From Panagrolaimus kolymaensis (taxonomy: Eukaryota; Nematoda; Chromadorea; Rhabditida; Panagrolaimidae): a stretch of DNA of 64,000 nt. Positions 22,215-32,982 of the stretch are shown piece after piece (the first letter of the stretch is position 1; each line of letters starts with the position of its first letter). The stretch spans positions 4,092,001 to 4,156,000 of the forward strand of contig JAJQJQ010000015.1 of the NCBI GenBank assembly GCA_028622995.1. The letters are read 5' to 3'. The position numbers and the translations under genes were made by a program. The notes under the pieces are model-generated. The model was not told the DNA's origin, searched no databases, and saw only the letters and a program-made list of their open reading frames with translations.

Positions 22215-24348
22215 ATGAATCAAATAATTAGGTTTAAAAGAGTGATAAAAAGGAAAATATTTACAAAAATACTGTATCGAATCTTTTATAACTTTCTATT
22301 TTTATGTTTGACAATTAAATTATTTACTCTGCTTTATGATTTTATTTATTATCCCAACAATGGAGAAAAAGTGACATCAACAACAAAAGCTTTATTATTA
22401 CCTCAACTAAAAAATAGTTGGTTACTATAAATTTTATAGCTTACAAAAAAAAATTATGTTTTAGATATTCCTCTCTTTTATCATTCACCACAAACCAAGA
22501 ATATTACATGTTCTAATTTATTTGATCCCTTATTATCAGTGAATTATGCAAAACTATTAACTAAGCCACGAAGAATAAAATTTAAAAATGATTATCGACT
22601 TTTGACTGATTGTGAATCAATTAAAAAAAGAGGCTATTTTCCAGAAAATGCTTTAACGGAAGATGAAAAAAATTTTCCTATTGCTTTTGCAAGAATTGTT
22701 TACAAAGTAAGTATCTATTAAAAAAAACCAAAATGATAGAGTTAAAACAATAAAATTCTTTTAGGATTATTATTTTTTGGAATCTCAATTTCGAATTGAA
22801 TATGCTCCACAAAATTCTTTTTGTTATATAATCGATGTAAAAGCTGATTTACTATTTAAAAGACGAATGAGAAATTTTGCATCTTGTTTCGAAAATGTAA
22901 TAATTCCAAATGAGGAAATTAGAATAACCAATGATGGATACAATATGACCACGGCACAATTAATATGTTTAAAATATTTGTTAAAACGAAATTGGAAATA
23001 TGCTGTATTATTGCAAGTAGGTAAACTCATCAATATTTTTTTTTATTCTGGAAGTTTGAAACACTTAAAAAAATAATCGGCAAAAAAATTTTTGTTTAAA
23101 AAGGTCGGAAGAAACATTTTGTACTTTGTTTTGAGTATTTTTTCGATAACTTGGAACAAAAATATGCAGATATTTCAAGATTTTTGCTTTCAAAACATGC
23201 GAATTCAAAATTCCGCTCTATGAAATTTTTTTATCGAAAACTTCTAAAAAGCGCGGCCTTTAGTGTTTAGATTACACAAAAAGAAATAAAGTTAAAAAAA
23301 TATCGCTTACTTTTCTCCAAACTTTTTCTTTACTATTTTATGGCCTAATTTTTCCTTTTTCTTTTTTCACACATTTATTGAAAAAAAAATTTAACAAGGT
23401 ATTTATCGGTATTTAAAAAAAAAGAATTTTTTTATTATGAATTTTACCATAGAATCACGATGTGAAATTAAAAACCAATGCTGAACATGTAAAAATTTTA
23501 AAAATTTTTAATGGAACAAATGATATTGGTGCATCTTTTCCTGAATGGAATAACGCTGATGTATTAACAAATTCAACTTTCGCAGCATTAAATCTCTTTA
23601 AAAAAAGTAAAAATAAATTATTGCTAATTTTTTATATTATTTTTTTTTTGACTTTATAGCTGAGCTTAATTATTTGAATGATGATAAAGGAAATTTATTA
23701 TCTTTGAATCTTACGAAATCCTTTGTACAAGTTTCACTTTCTCGAGCTGCAGTGAATTTTATTTTCCAAGAATTAAATGTCGAAGTATTTATTGAAAAAT
23801 TACAAGAAACATCTGCGTATGCCATAGATGAATTATTTTGGGGTACGTTGAATTCAAATGAATTTCTTCAAATTCCTGGCGGGTTTACTCATAAATGTCT
23901 TGATGATGGTGTCAGAGTGCCATTAATTACCCGGTATTTTTAAAGATTTTTTTAAAAGATTGATCTTTCTTTTTTTCATACTTTTTTTAGGTTAGCAGTT
24001 TGGGATAATAAAAAAGTACCAATTATACCATGTAACACAAAATATTTTCGCCATTTTTCATGTGTATTTGGAGTCGATGATTTAATCAATTTTGATAAGC
24101 CTGTCCATCTATATATAAATAAATTATTGCCAGAATATGACTTTGCCGCAATTGAATGTTTTCTTGAGCACCTTTACAATCGAACATATTCAAATTATGA
24201 TATTTCCATTAATGAAACTTTTTATCAACACTTGCCTCAAGTAAATAATTATTTTTTGTTTTGCTTTTCAAATAAAAAATATTTTTAGGTTCGTTATAAT
24301 CGACACAAAAGTTTATCTCTCCCTATCAAGGATTTTATATGTTCATAA
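22215..24348 (+). CDS. GT14 (core-2/I-branching) N-acetylglucosaminyltransferase-like protein
   Basis: Seven exons: 22215-22416, 22465-22706, 22765-23016, 23453-23606, 23660-23933, 23991-24240, 24289-24348; 477 aa. The family adds beta-1,6-branched sugars in the Golgi. Seen: a basic N-terminus then an anchor at about 22-41; IAFARIVYKDYYFLE; ENVIIPNEEI; KRNWKYAVLLQNHDVKLKT, the family's Asn-Asp donor-site region; SRAAVNFIF; and YAIDELFWGTL, the catalytic-Glu signature of GT14. Intron 3 is unusually long for this window (436 nt). Every junction keeps frame. Confidence 0.88.
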
Positions 24349-25022
24349 TACACCTTTTGCGCCATGTGTATAAAAAATAAATTTTTCCAAAAATTTGATA
24401 AAATTTAAAAAGAATAAATTGTGACTACATATATTATTTTCCTATTATTTATAACTTCACTTACTTAAAATTTCCAAAAAAAAGAAGTTAAAAACACATA
24501 TGAGATATATTAAAAATAATTAAAGTGAAAAAAAAAATGAAAAAATTTAAAATTTTTATTTACCCAGCTGTTTCATAAATGCTACTGAATTTGATATGGT
24601 AACGTTTGAGAAAACATAACGAAAATTGATGGAATATACATACGCTGGAAATAATTTTATTAGCTCAGATGTATCACGAGTGGGCATCCACAGACATCAT
24701 GATTTTTAAATTCAAGTGAACTTTTCTTTAACACCACACCTTTTATCACATCTGTTTAAATTTTAACCAAAAAAATAAAAGTGCGAACAATTAACACTTC
24801 CCATTAATTTTTATCGAAAGAGCCAAAATAAATATTTATAAAGCTTTATTCTATTGTTTAAAGAAAAATGGGAGATGAACCTAACAAAGTAATGAACAAA
24901 GCAAACGAAAATCCAAAGGTATAAATAACGCGTAAATTTTCCAAGTCCTTAATTTCAATCATCAATACTCCATTTTTAATATATTTTAATGAAGATAATC
25001 CTTTCATGTTTTAGGTAAAATT
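24349..25022. other. intergenic with an orphan coding-like fragment
   Basis: On the minus strand, 24695-24556 reads about 45 codons without a stop (LWMPTRDTSELIKLFPAY...FMKQLGK), with protein-like composition but no start or acceptor: perhaps a relic terminal exon. The last part carries the 5' flank of the first ShKT gene. Confidence 0.4.
25009..25014 (+). promoter_or_regulatory. predicted SL trans-splice acceptor
   Basis: TTTTAG eight bases before the ATG of the first ShKT gene. The same layout (TTTTAG, then GTAAAA..ATGATGGG) precedes both other copies, at about 27283 and 31999 on the minus strand, so it is conserved. Confidence 0.65.
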
Positions 25023-25884
25023 ATGATGGGTCAAAGTGCTTTAACTTTTGTTGTTCTCGCTGGCATTTGTTTCAACATTGCAAATTCAGCGGCGCCAGCA
25101 ACCACCGCAGCTCCTGGAGAACTCAGGTGTCAAGAGGATGATGGAACTATGCTTCCATCTGCCACCATTTGTGATGATGATTTATCTTCTGATACTTGTA
25201 AAGCAGTTTTTGGAGAACAAGTCACTCCTACAGCCACATCTCGTAGTCCCAATTGTGATCTTGATGATCTCCAAGATAAAGCTCTTCAATGCGCAAGAAC
25301 TTGCGGTATCTGCTGTGAAAAGCCTGAATATGATTGCGACGATAGCAAAAGTAAGCTTGGGAAAAGACTACAATAAAATGTGAGTTTTAATTTTAGCTGC
25401 CCCAATCAATTGTACTGTCAGCAAACGTCTTTGTACCAATCCCAACTGGACAGCTGTCATGACTCAATATTGTCCTGCCACTTGTGGTCTTTGCAATGCT
25501 GGAGGAGCATGTTCCGATAAAATTAGCGGTTGTAGAGATATGGTTGGATTATGCGAAAATGTCAATTTCTTTCAATACATGAGAGATAATTGCGCCAGAA
25601 CTTGTGGAACTTGTACTAGCACCACATCTTCACCCAGCACTTGCAGTGACGTTGCAACTAATTGTGCTACCAACGCAGCTCTCTGTAACAATGCTACTTA
25701 TCGAGATCTCATGACGCAAAAATGTCCTAAAACATGTAACCGATGCAGTTCAAGTGGAGGCACAAGCTGTACTGATACCAATGCCAGTTGTGCCACATGG
25801 GTTGCTAATGGTTTCTGCAGCAATTCTTTCTACACCTCAGCCCAAAAACAACAATACTGTGGACGCAGTTGTTCCTTGTGTTAA
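25023..25884 (+). CDS. secreted multi-ShKT-domain protein, copy A
   Basis: Two exons: 25023-25350 and 25397-25884; 271 aa. Seen: a signal peptide (MMGQSALTFVVLAGICFNIA); a cysteine-rich N-terminal unit ending CARTCGICC; then four ShKT modules (six-Cys, C...C...C..TC..C spacing) in exon 2, ending ...SCSLC at the C-terminus. ShKT modules are common in secreted nematode proteins such as cuticle, pharyngeal, enzyme-associated and secreted effector proteins; no enzyme domain is attached here. It pairs tail-to-tail with copy B. The 3' flank is conserved with copies B and C. Confidence 0.9.
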
Positions 25885-26413
25885 AAGTACAAAATAGCAA
25901 TCAAAAAACCCATCATTAAAAAAAAGAAGATCGACCGCAACCAACTCAAACTTTGGAATAATTATACCTGAACCTTTTGCCTGTGGACGAATAAATAATT
26001 TTTGACTATTTTTTAAGTACACACATTCAAACAATAACAAAAAAACGAGTAAAAATAAAACTGGATTCTAGTATTTTAAATTAGATATCCAAACAAATCA
26101 AGGCAAGCGAACAAAATATATATATTTTTGATTACACTTTATTTGTATATTATAGTTGAGAGTAAAAATGATTTTCATATTTACTCCTTCACATTTCTAA
26201 GCTATTGAAGAAAAAGAATTTGATTCAGACAATTAACTATTATGTTGATATATCTCAGCAAATTTTAAAGATTGTCAAAGTTTTTATTTAAATGTCCAGT
26301 TTAAAATAAAAATAAATTAGGCAAATGGTTTAGGCATAATTACTCCAAAGTTTGTTTAAGGTTGCGGTCGATCTTCTTTTTAATGATGGGTTTGATTGTT
26401 GTTATTTTGTACT
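25885..26413. other. convergent 3' UTR region of ShKT copies A and B
   Basis: Both strands carry the same 3'-UTR sequence family: the block AAACTTTGGARTAATTATRCC and the neighbouring GAAGATCGACCGCAAC lie at about 25926-25981 (plus) and 26320-26385 (minus). Between them is AT-rich sequence with poly(A)-signal-like AATAAA. Confidence 0.7.
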
Positions 26414-27274
26414 TTAACATAATCCACAGCTGCTTGCACAGTATGAACGTTTTTGAGCCGTAGTATAAAAAGTATTGCTGCAGAAGCCATTCGTCACCCA
26501 TGTTGCACAGTTTGCATTTGCGTTTGTGCAACTAGTACTTGATGATACGCTGCCACATCGTCCACAAGTACTTGCACATTTTTGTGTCATAAGGGTGTAG
26601 TAAACGCTGTTATTACAAAGAGCAGCATTTGTTGCACAGTTAGTAGCGACATTACTGCAAGTAGTAGTTGGTGAAGTTGTTGCGGAATTACAGAGACCAC
26701 AACTACGGCGACAATTGGTTTGCATATAAGTGTAAAAGTTAACATTTTCACAAAGTCCAAGCATATCACGACATCCGCTGACAAGATCGCGACATCCCAC
26801 ACCAGAGTTACAAAGGCCACAAGTAGCAGGACAATATTGAGTCATGACTGTTGTCCAATTGGCATTGGTACAAAGCCGACGACTGACTGTGCAGTTGATG
26901 GGTGCGGCTATAATTCACATTAACTATGGATATTTTAGAGAACGATACTTACGTCTGGTATCATCGCAATCATATTCGGGTTTTTCACAACAAATACCAC
27001 AGGTTCTTGCGCATCCGAGAGCTGTGTCTTGAAGATCATCAATATCACAGTTGGGACTACGAGCGGTAGCAGTAGGAGCTACTTGGGCACCGAAGACAGC
27101 TGTACACGTTTGCATTGATAAATCATCATCACAAATGGTAGCAGAAGGGAGAAGAGTTCCATCGTCTTCTTGACACCTCAATTCTCCAGGTGCTCCAGTT
27201 GTTACTATAGAGCTTGCAATGTTAAAGCAAATGCCAGCGAGAACCATGAAAACCAAAGCAGATTGACCCATCAT
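26414..27274 (-). CDS. secreted multi-ShKT-domain protein, copy B
   Basis: Two exons: 27274-26953 and 26907-26414; 271 aa, with the intron at the same codon phase as in copies A and C. Signal peptide, N-terminal Cys-rich unit, then four ShKT modules ending SSCGLC. The regions between modules 2 and 3 and before module 4 are Ser/Thr-rich. Closest in layout to copy C. Function as for copy A: secreted, unknown. Confidence 0.9.
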
Positions 27275-28239
27275 TTTTTTACCTAAAAAATAAACAGCAT
27301 TAAACCTTGGACTCTTTTCATTAAAACAAAATATATTACTACTTCCATGATAAATTCACTCGATCATCGAATTGCTTTTATATCAAATATTTTGAGTCAA
27401 ATGAATCTTGTTTAAACAAATCATAACATATTTTTTAACATAGAAACCTGGCTGAACAATTATTGTCAACCCTTGTGAGGTGCACTTCAAAAAAAATATA
27501 AAAAAGTAGAAAAGACAAAATTTCCGGGTTTATTGTCTCTTAGGCTTTTTTGATATCAGCTGAAAAAATAAAACCCTTTGTTTAATTTTTTAGACAATCT
27601 AATTTTATGTTATTCGCCTGAACCGAATAAATTAATTGAGTGTGTTATGTGGTAACGAAATGTTTGTTTTATGTGGGCAGTAAATTTTCTTTTTAAAAAA
27701 GTTCGTAAACATGTCGTCGAATTTGGTGACAAAAAATATTATTATGAAAGATATTTATTTTTTATAGCAGTTCCAAATAAAAATTTTATCGAGAAAAAAT
27801 ATTAAAATTTTTGAAATAATTTAATTAACGTAGCACATACCAATAATTTAACCAGGCTTCTAGGATTTTGAAGAAAAAAATTGAATTCGTAGAAACTAGA
27901 AATATTTTCCAGCTACCACAATTTTAAAACATTATCACACTTTCTTTTAAAAAGTCGAACAAAAACCCTCGAATGATACATATTTTATAAAGCTATTTAC
28001 CTATGTAACAAAAAATTTATTGAGGAAATTTGCGATAAGAAACAATAAAACATTTTTTCAAATAATTTCATCAATATTTTTCTTGGAAAGTTTTTAACAT
28101 TTTAGACAATGTCTTTTTATTCAAAAAAGTTTAAGGAATACCATTTAATTTTTTAACTCGCACGTGTAAAAAAATTTTGTACTAATAAAAGTTTAAAATG
28201 ATGGGAAAATTTATTTTACTTTTTTAATCATATTTATTT
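27275..28239. other. intergenic, no gene seen
   Basis: 5' flank of ShKT copy B and 3' flank of the DUF229 gene. A trans-splice acceptor (minus TTTTTTAG at about 27283) sits next to the B start. The rest is AT-rich. Confidence 0.55.
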
Positions 28240-30581
28240 TTAATTTACAGTTGATTCTGACGGCGTTGCTTTTGTTATTAAAGAGCTTTTGCAAAAACAA
28301 TATGAAGCAAATTTAGCTTTTGAAGCACACCATGATTGATCTCGATGGCCATTAAGTCGTGGAAATTTTTCAGATAAAATTTCATAATTTTCATTGGTAT
28401 CGTTTCGAACAACAAATCCAGAAAATTGTCCAAATCCAGGGATGGTTGAAAAAGTGATTTGATAAACTTTGGCATCCTCTTGGCTTTCAAATCTATCAAC
28501 TTTTATTGTAAAATCGTAACTTAAAGTTAATGGAAGGCAATCTTTTGATGTTTCATAAAACTTTTTTAAATCTTTATTCATTTTTCCAACCATTATTTCA
28601 GCGGCTCCAATTCCAATATTATTTCGATTTGGTAAACTCGTGATTTTAGGTTTGCATGTACAAAATTCAAATGGAATAAATAATTTATCACAAGTTCGAG
28701 GTTGCGACAAAGTTTGAAAAAGTGAACTACCTTTAATTAATGGTTTAGGAATTCGAGGGTTTTGTGGCTAAAAAAACAATATCAATTTTTTCTACAAAAA
28801 CTATAAATACAAATTCAGAAAAACGTACCTTTGTGATTTCTGTCAAAGCTGCATAAATATCATAATGAGTTATTAAATTTTTTGAATTTTCCTTTAAAAT
28901 ACCCATAAATATTTTATTTTTCCTTAAATTTGAAGGTACAGATAAAAATAAAAGTGGATTATAATCTTCCATTTCACCAACATATGTATCTCGAATTTTA
29001 TTAAATCGATTTCCATGGTCGCCCATAATAAACACATATGAATTATTAAACTGAAATTTAGTATTTACTTTTTTATTTGGCCTAAATTTGGGATTAAAAA
29101 AAATGGGGCAGAAAATTAAAACTTTTTTTTTAAATTTAAAAACCTTAAATAAAAATTTCAACTAAAAACTTACCTTATCTTGATTTTTATTGAAAAAACT
29201 GTAGAAATAATTATCAGTATGATAAAGGGCATTAACATCATCATGAGCCAAATTAATAATCCATGTAATTGAAAATTTAGGTTTATCTTGATATGTTTCA
29301 ATAAAATCTTGTAAATATTCCATTTGATTTTGAAAGGTTTCTTTACATAAACCTTGATGGATATTCCAATTTAATCCGAGCCCTTGAAATTCAGGTGGAC
29401 CTTCCAATCGGATTTGAAACGGCCTAAAGTCGAAAAAAACTTTTTTATATTTTAACTAATTATAGGCTTCTTTTTACCTCATATAATGTGTTGTTGGTTT
29501 AGTTTTAAATCCTTTACAACTTTGCCAATTAAAAACTCCAAGAGCCCAATCTTCATTCATCATAGTTACATATCCGTCATCTTCAAATCGATATGCTATA
29601 AATTGGTCATCATCCAAATAATCACGGCAATCAGCATAATTTTGGTAATCCGCTGCGTGACTTCTTGAAACGGAAGATTTAGCAATAGATCGTGTTGATT
29701 TTCCTAAAATTAATACATACCTTTTTGTTTTAAGTTTTGAGTAGTAAAAATTAACCCATAAGAAATCCAAATCCATTTGGTCGAGAATTTATACCAATTT
29801 TATTTAGATGATGAAATGGAATGGCATCATAATGTTCTCGAAGTGAATAATATGTTTTTGGCATTGAACGCATAAATTGTGATTTTGATACTGAATCCAA
29901 AATAATTATATGGACATCCGGCTTTTCCAAAGGGTTTGTAGTAATGTTTTCTGGTAAACTTAAACTTTAAAAATAAAATTTATATTTAAAATTAAAATTT
30001 GCATATTTTTTTACTTACTCTGGCCGATAAATTTGTGAATGCAAAAATTTATAAAATATTTCTAAACTTCCATTTTCTTTTAATTCTTTGCATTCCACTT
30101 CAAAAATATCACATCTTGGTCGAGTTTCATTAACAATTTCAATCCATTTTTTAAATTCCAATTCATAATCACTTTTTGGTAGTAAACATCTTTGCCAACA
30201 TGTTGCATTAGACTTATCATAGAGATAAATAAAAAGTTGACCATTTTCAAGTTTTGATATTTGTTCTATGCTCGGCTTACAATTTCTTGTTGGATCTTTT
30301 AAGGGAGTAAGAAATCGAATAATATTTGGATCCCACGGATCTGATTGACTTAAATTGCAATAATCAAACAACAACTTTCTTTCGATAAAATCATTTTCAG
30401 AAAATGGGACTTCTGAAACAAACAAAAAATGGTTAAAAAAATTTTATATTATCAAATAAAAATTCCTACCATTATTTTCTATAAAACCAAACGTTGGAGT
30501 TTTAACAAAATTTACGGCAACAAATATTGTAAAAACAAAAGCGAAAACTATAGCGACAAGAATATCTTTTGCTGCAAGCAT
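28240..30581 (-). CDS. DUF229 sulfatase-like protein
   Basis: Seven exons: 30581-30470, 30412-30019, 29964-29756, 29703-29478, 29423-29174, 29050-28829, 28767-28240; 646 aa, normal for the family. DUF229 is a nematode-expanded branch of the alkaline phosphatase/sulfatase superfamily with unproven substrates. Seen: an N-terminal anchor at about 7-25; [21 protein letters not shown] (metal-site Asp and the Ser-containing loop); [39 protein letters not shown]; and [10 protein letters not shown], the Asp-His metal motif, followed by ETxNPLLFLS-like sequence. A Cys-rich C-terminal region has CTCKPK. An extracellular or lumenal role on sulfated or phosphorylated glycans is a guess from the superfamily. 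Confidence 0.9.
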
Positions 30582-31123
30582 ATTCCAAAATTAAAAAAAT
30601 AAGTACTTTATAAAGAGTGGGACCTTACACTTTGTTGAAGCAACAAACAAAAAAAATCAATATAGCTGCAACTAATTTCTCCAACTTGCTGTCATGTCAT
30701 AAGACGTATTTCAAACATCTTTTTTTCCCAAACAAACAAACTACTTTTTTTTTCTTAAAATTGTTAATGAATGTAAAAAACATTGATTTTAAAATGAAAC
30801 ATTGTTCGTTTTGTCAAAAATTATAATTCAGTGACGCATTTAAAGCAATTATTGATCATTTTTTAGATAAATGAAAGTAATCAAGAAGATCGATAAAAAT
30901 ATGTAAATTTTCCTTTCTGGTTAGTAATTTAATATGCGTTATTTTCTCAAACATTTTTTTATCGTCAAGTTAGTTTATTTACAAGGGGCAGTTTTGTCCG
31001 GTCCGTTTAGAAAAAAAGCATAAAATCAGGCAAATGGTTTAGGTATAATTATTCCAAAGTTTAAAAGGTATGTGTATCGATCTTCATTAATTATGATGGG
31101 TTGTTTGATTGTTATTTTGCACT
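30582..31123. other. intergenic; 3' UTR of ShKT copy C
   Basis: The right end (about 31029-31123, minus sense) holds the conserved ShKT 3'-UTR blocks. The remainder is 5' flank of the DUF229 gene without supported genes. Confidence 0.6.
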
Positions 31124-31987
31124 TTAACATAATCCACAACTGCTGCCACAGAAGGATATTTTTTGAGCTGTGGTATAGAAAGTATTGCTGCAGAAGCCAT
31201 TTCTCACCCATGTTGCACAATTTGAATTTGAATTGGTGCAGGTACTTGATGAACTACTACATCTTCCACAAGTACTTGGACATTGTTGGGTCATGAGAGT
31301 ATAATACACACTATTATTGCAAAGGGCTGAATTAGCAGCGCAATTCGATGCATTATCTGTGCAAGAAGTAGACGTCGTGGGAGATGTGGTTACTGAAGTA
31401 CAAAGTCCACAACTACGACGGCAATTGGTTTGCATGTATGTGTAGAAATTGATGTTTTCACAAAGTCCTAGCATATCTCTGCAACCGGCGACAAGATCTC
31501 TGCATCCTGAACCAGAATTACAAAGACCGCATGTTTGGGGGCAGTATGTAGTCATAACAGTTGTCCAGTTGGGATTAGTACAAAGCCGACGGCTGACAGT
31601 GCAATTAATTGGTGCAGCTAAAAAAGATTTTTTTTTGTGTAACTTTTTGTAATAAGTTAACTTACTTCTGCTGTCATCACAATCATATGCAGGGTTTTCA
31701 CAACAAATTCCGCAAGTTTTTGCACATCCAAGAGCAGTGTCTTGGAGATCATCGAGATCGCAATTGGGATTACGAGAGGTGGAGGTTGTTGTTACTGCAG
31801 GTCCAAAAACTGCTGCACATGTTGATGAATCTAAGTCATCATCACAAACAGTGGCAACTGGAAGCATAGTGCCATCATCCTCTTGACACCTCAATTCTCC
31901 AGGTGCTCCAGTTGTTACTATAGAGCTTGCAATATTAAAGCAAATCCCAGCGAGGATAACAATTGTTAAAGCGCTTTGACCCATCAT
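31124..31987 (-). CDS. secreted multi-ShKT-domain protein, copy C
   Basis: Exons 31987-31666 and 31617-31124; 271 aa. Both exon lengths (322 and 494 nt) equal those of copy B. Signal peptide, Cys-rich N-terminal unit, four ShKT modules. The 48-nt intron (31618-31665) has good GTAAGT and TTTTAG ends but also no in-frame stop and a length divisible by three, so an unspliced 287-aa form with a Lys/Tyr-rich insert would also translate. By comparison with copies A and B the spliced form is the expected one. Confidence 0.9.
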   Translation of the reverse strand: MMGQSALTIVILAGICFNIASSIVTTGAPGELRCQEDDGTMLPVATVCDDDLDSSTCAAVFGPAVTTTSTSRNPNCDLDDLQDTALGCAKTCGICCENPAYDCDDSRSKLTYYKKLHKKKSFLAAPINCTVSRRLCTNPNWTTVMTTYCPQTCGLCNSGSGCRDLVAGCRDMLGLCENINFYTYMQTNCRRSCGLCTSVTTSPTTSTSCTDNASNCAANSALCNNSVYYTLMTQQCPSTCGRCSSSSSTCTNSNSNCATWVRNGFCSNTFYTTAQKISFCGSSCGLC

Positions 31988-32982
31988 ATTTTTTTTACCT
32001 AAAATAATATATCCGTAATATATGTTTTTTTATAGAGAAAGCTCGTCATCAGAAGAAAAAGTTTTAGTAAATTCAGAAAGCGAAATTGATGATTTTATAA
32101 TAAATTGCAAATAGCTTTTATACTATTTTTTTTAAACATTTTGCTAAGTTGCATCATGTTCAAACAACTCAAAACATGGATTTATACATTTACTTAGCGG
32201 CTGAATAATTATATGGTGATTGTCGAAAAAATGGTACAAATATTCTAAACACTTAAAAAAGATGTAAATTTCGTTAGTTTTCTTTGTTTCTTTCTTGTTT
32301 ACAAGCAGCTAAAATAATAACATCTTTTATGTCTGTTTACAATCGCGTTTATCCTTCTTTTTCATAAACATATCTCTTTTTTTTTGAATAACAGTATTTG
32401 ATTTTTTTGTTTGAATAATGAAACTTTGTTTTTCTGACTTTTACAAAATGGATAAGAAAGAAATCGCGGTGACAAAGAAAATGGCTTCTTTTTTGGTTAG
32501 TTAGAAAACAATAAATTATTTATCTATTTCCAAAATACTGTGACCAACTTTTTTTATTACTGCAATTTAGTTTGTCAAAAAATTTCTTTTAAACTTTTAT
32601 GCCAACTAAAAAAGCTTTCGATTATTAAAATTAAAAATACAAAACCTCAAAAATCGACCGTTGTTATATATGTTTTAGTTTTTTTTAAATTTAAAGATTT
32701 TTAAGTGGTAAACACGTCATAAAAGTTTTTATAGGATAAGTTTTTCGTCGTATCAAATTCTTTTTTGACATGTTTGCACCTTTTCACAGAAATATTTTTT
32801 TTTCATGCCCATCCAATAATTCGCCTTCAGTTACTTTTTTTATCTAGAATTCTTTATTATGTTTGGCTAAGAATTAATTAATGCTAGCAATTTATGTGAA
32901 AAGTTTTCGTAAGTAATATTAAATTTATTTAATTAATATTTGCAGTGAAAGCAAATATTTTACCCATTTCATAGTTATGTAA
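31988..32982. other. intergenic, no gene seen
   Basis: 5' flank of ShKT copy C and 3' flank of the OAC gene. No supported ORF or RNA. Confidence 0.55.
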
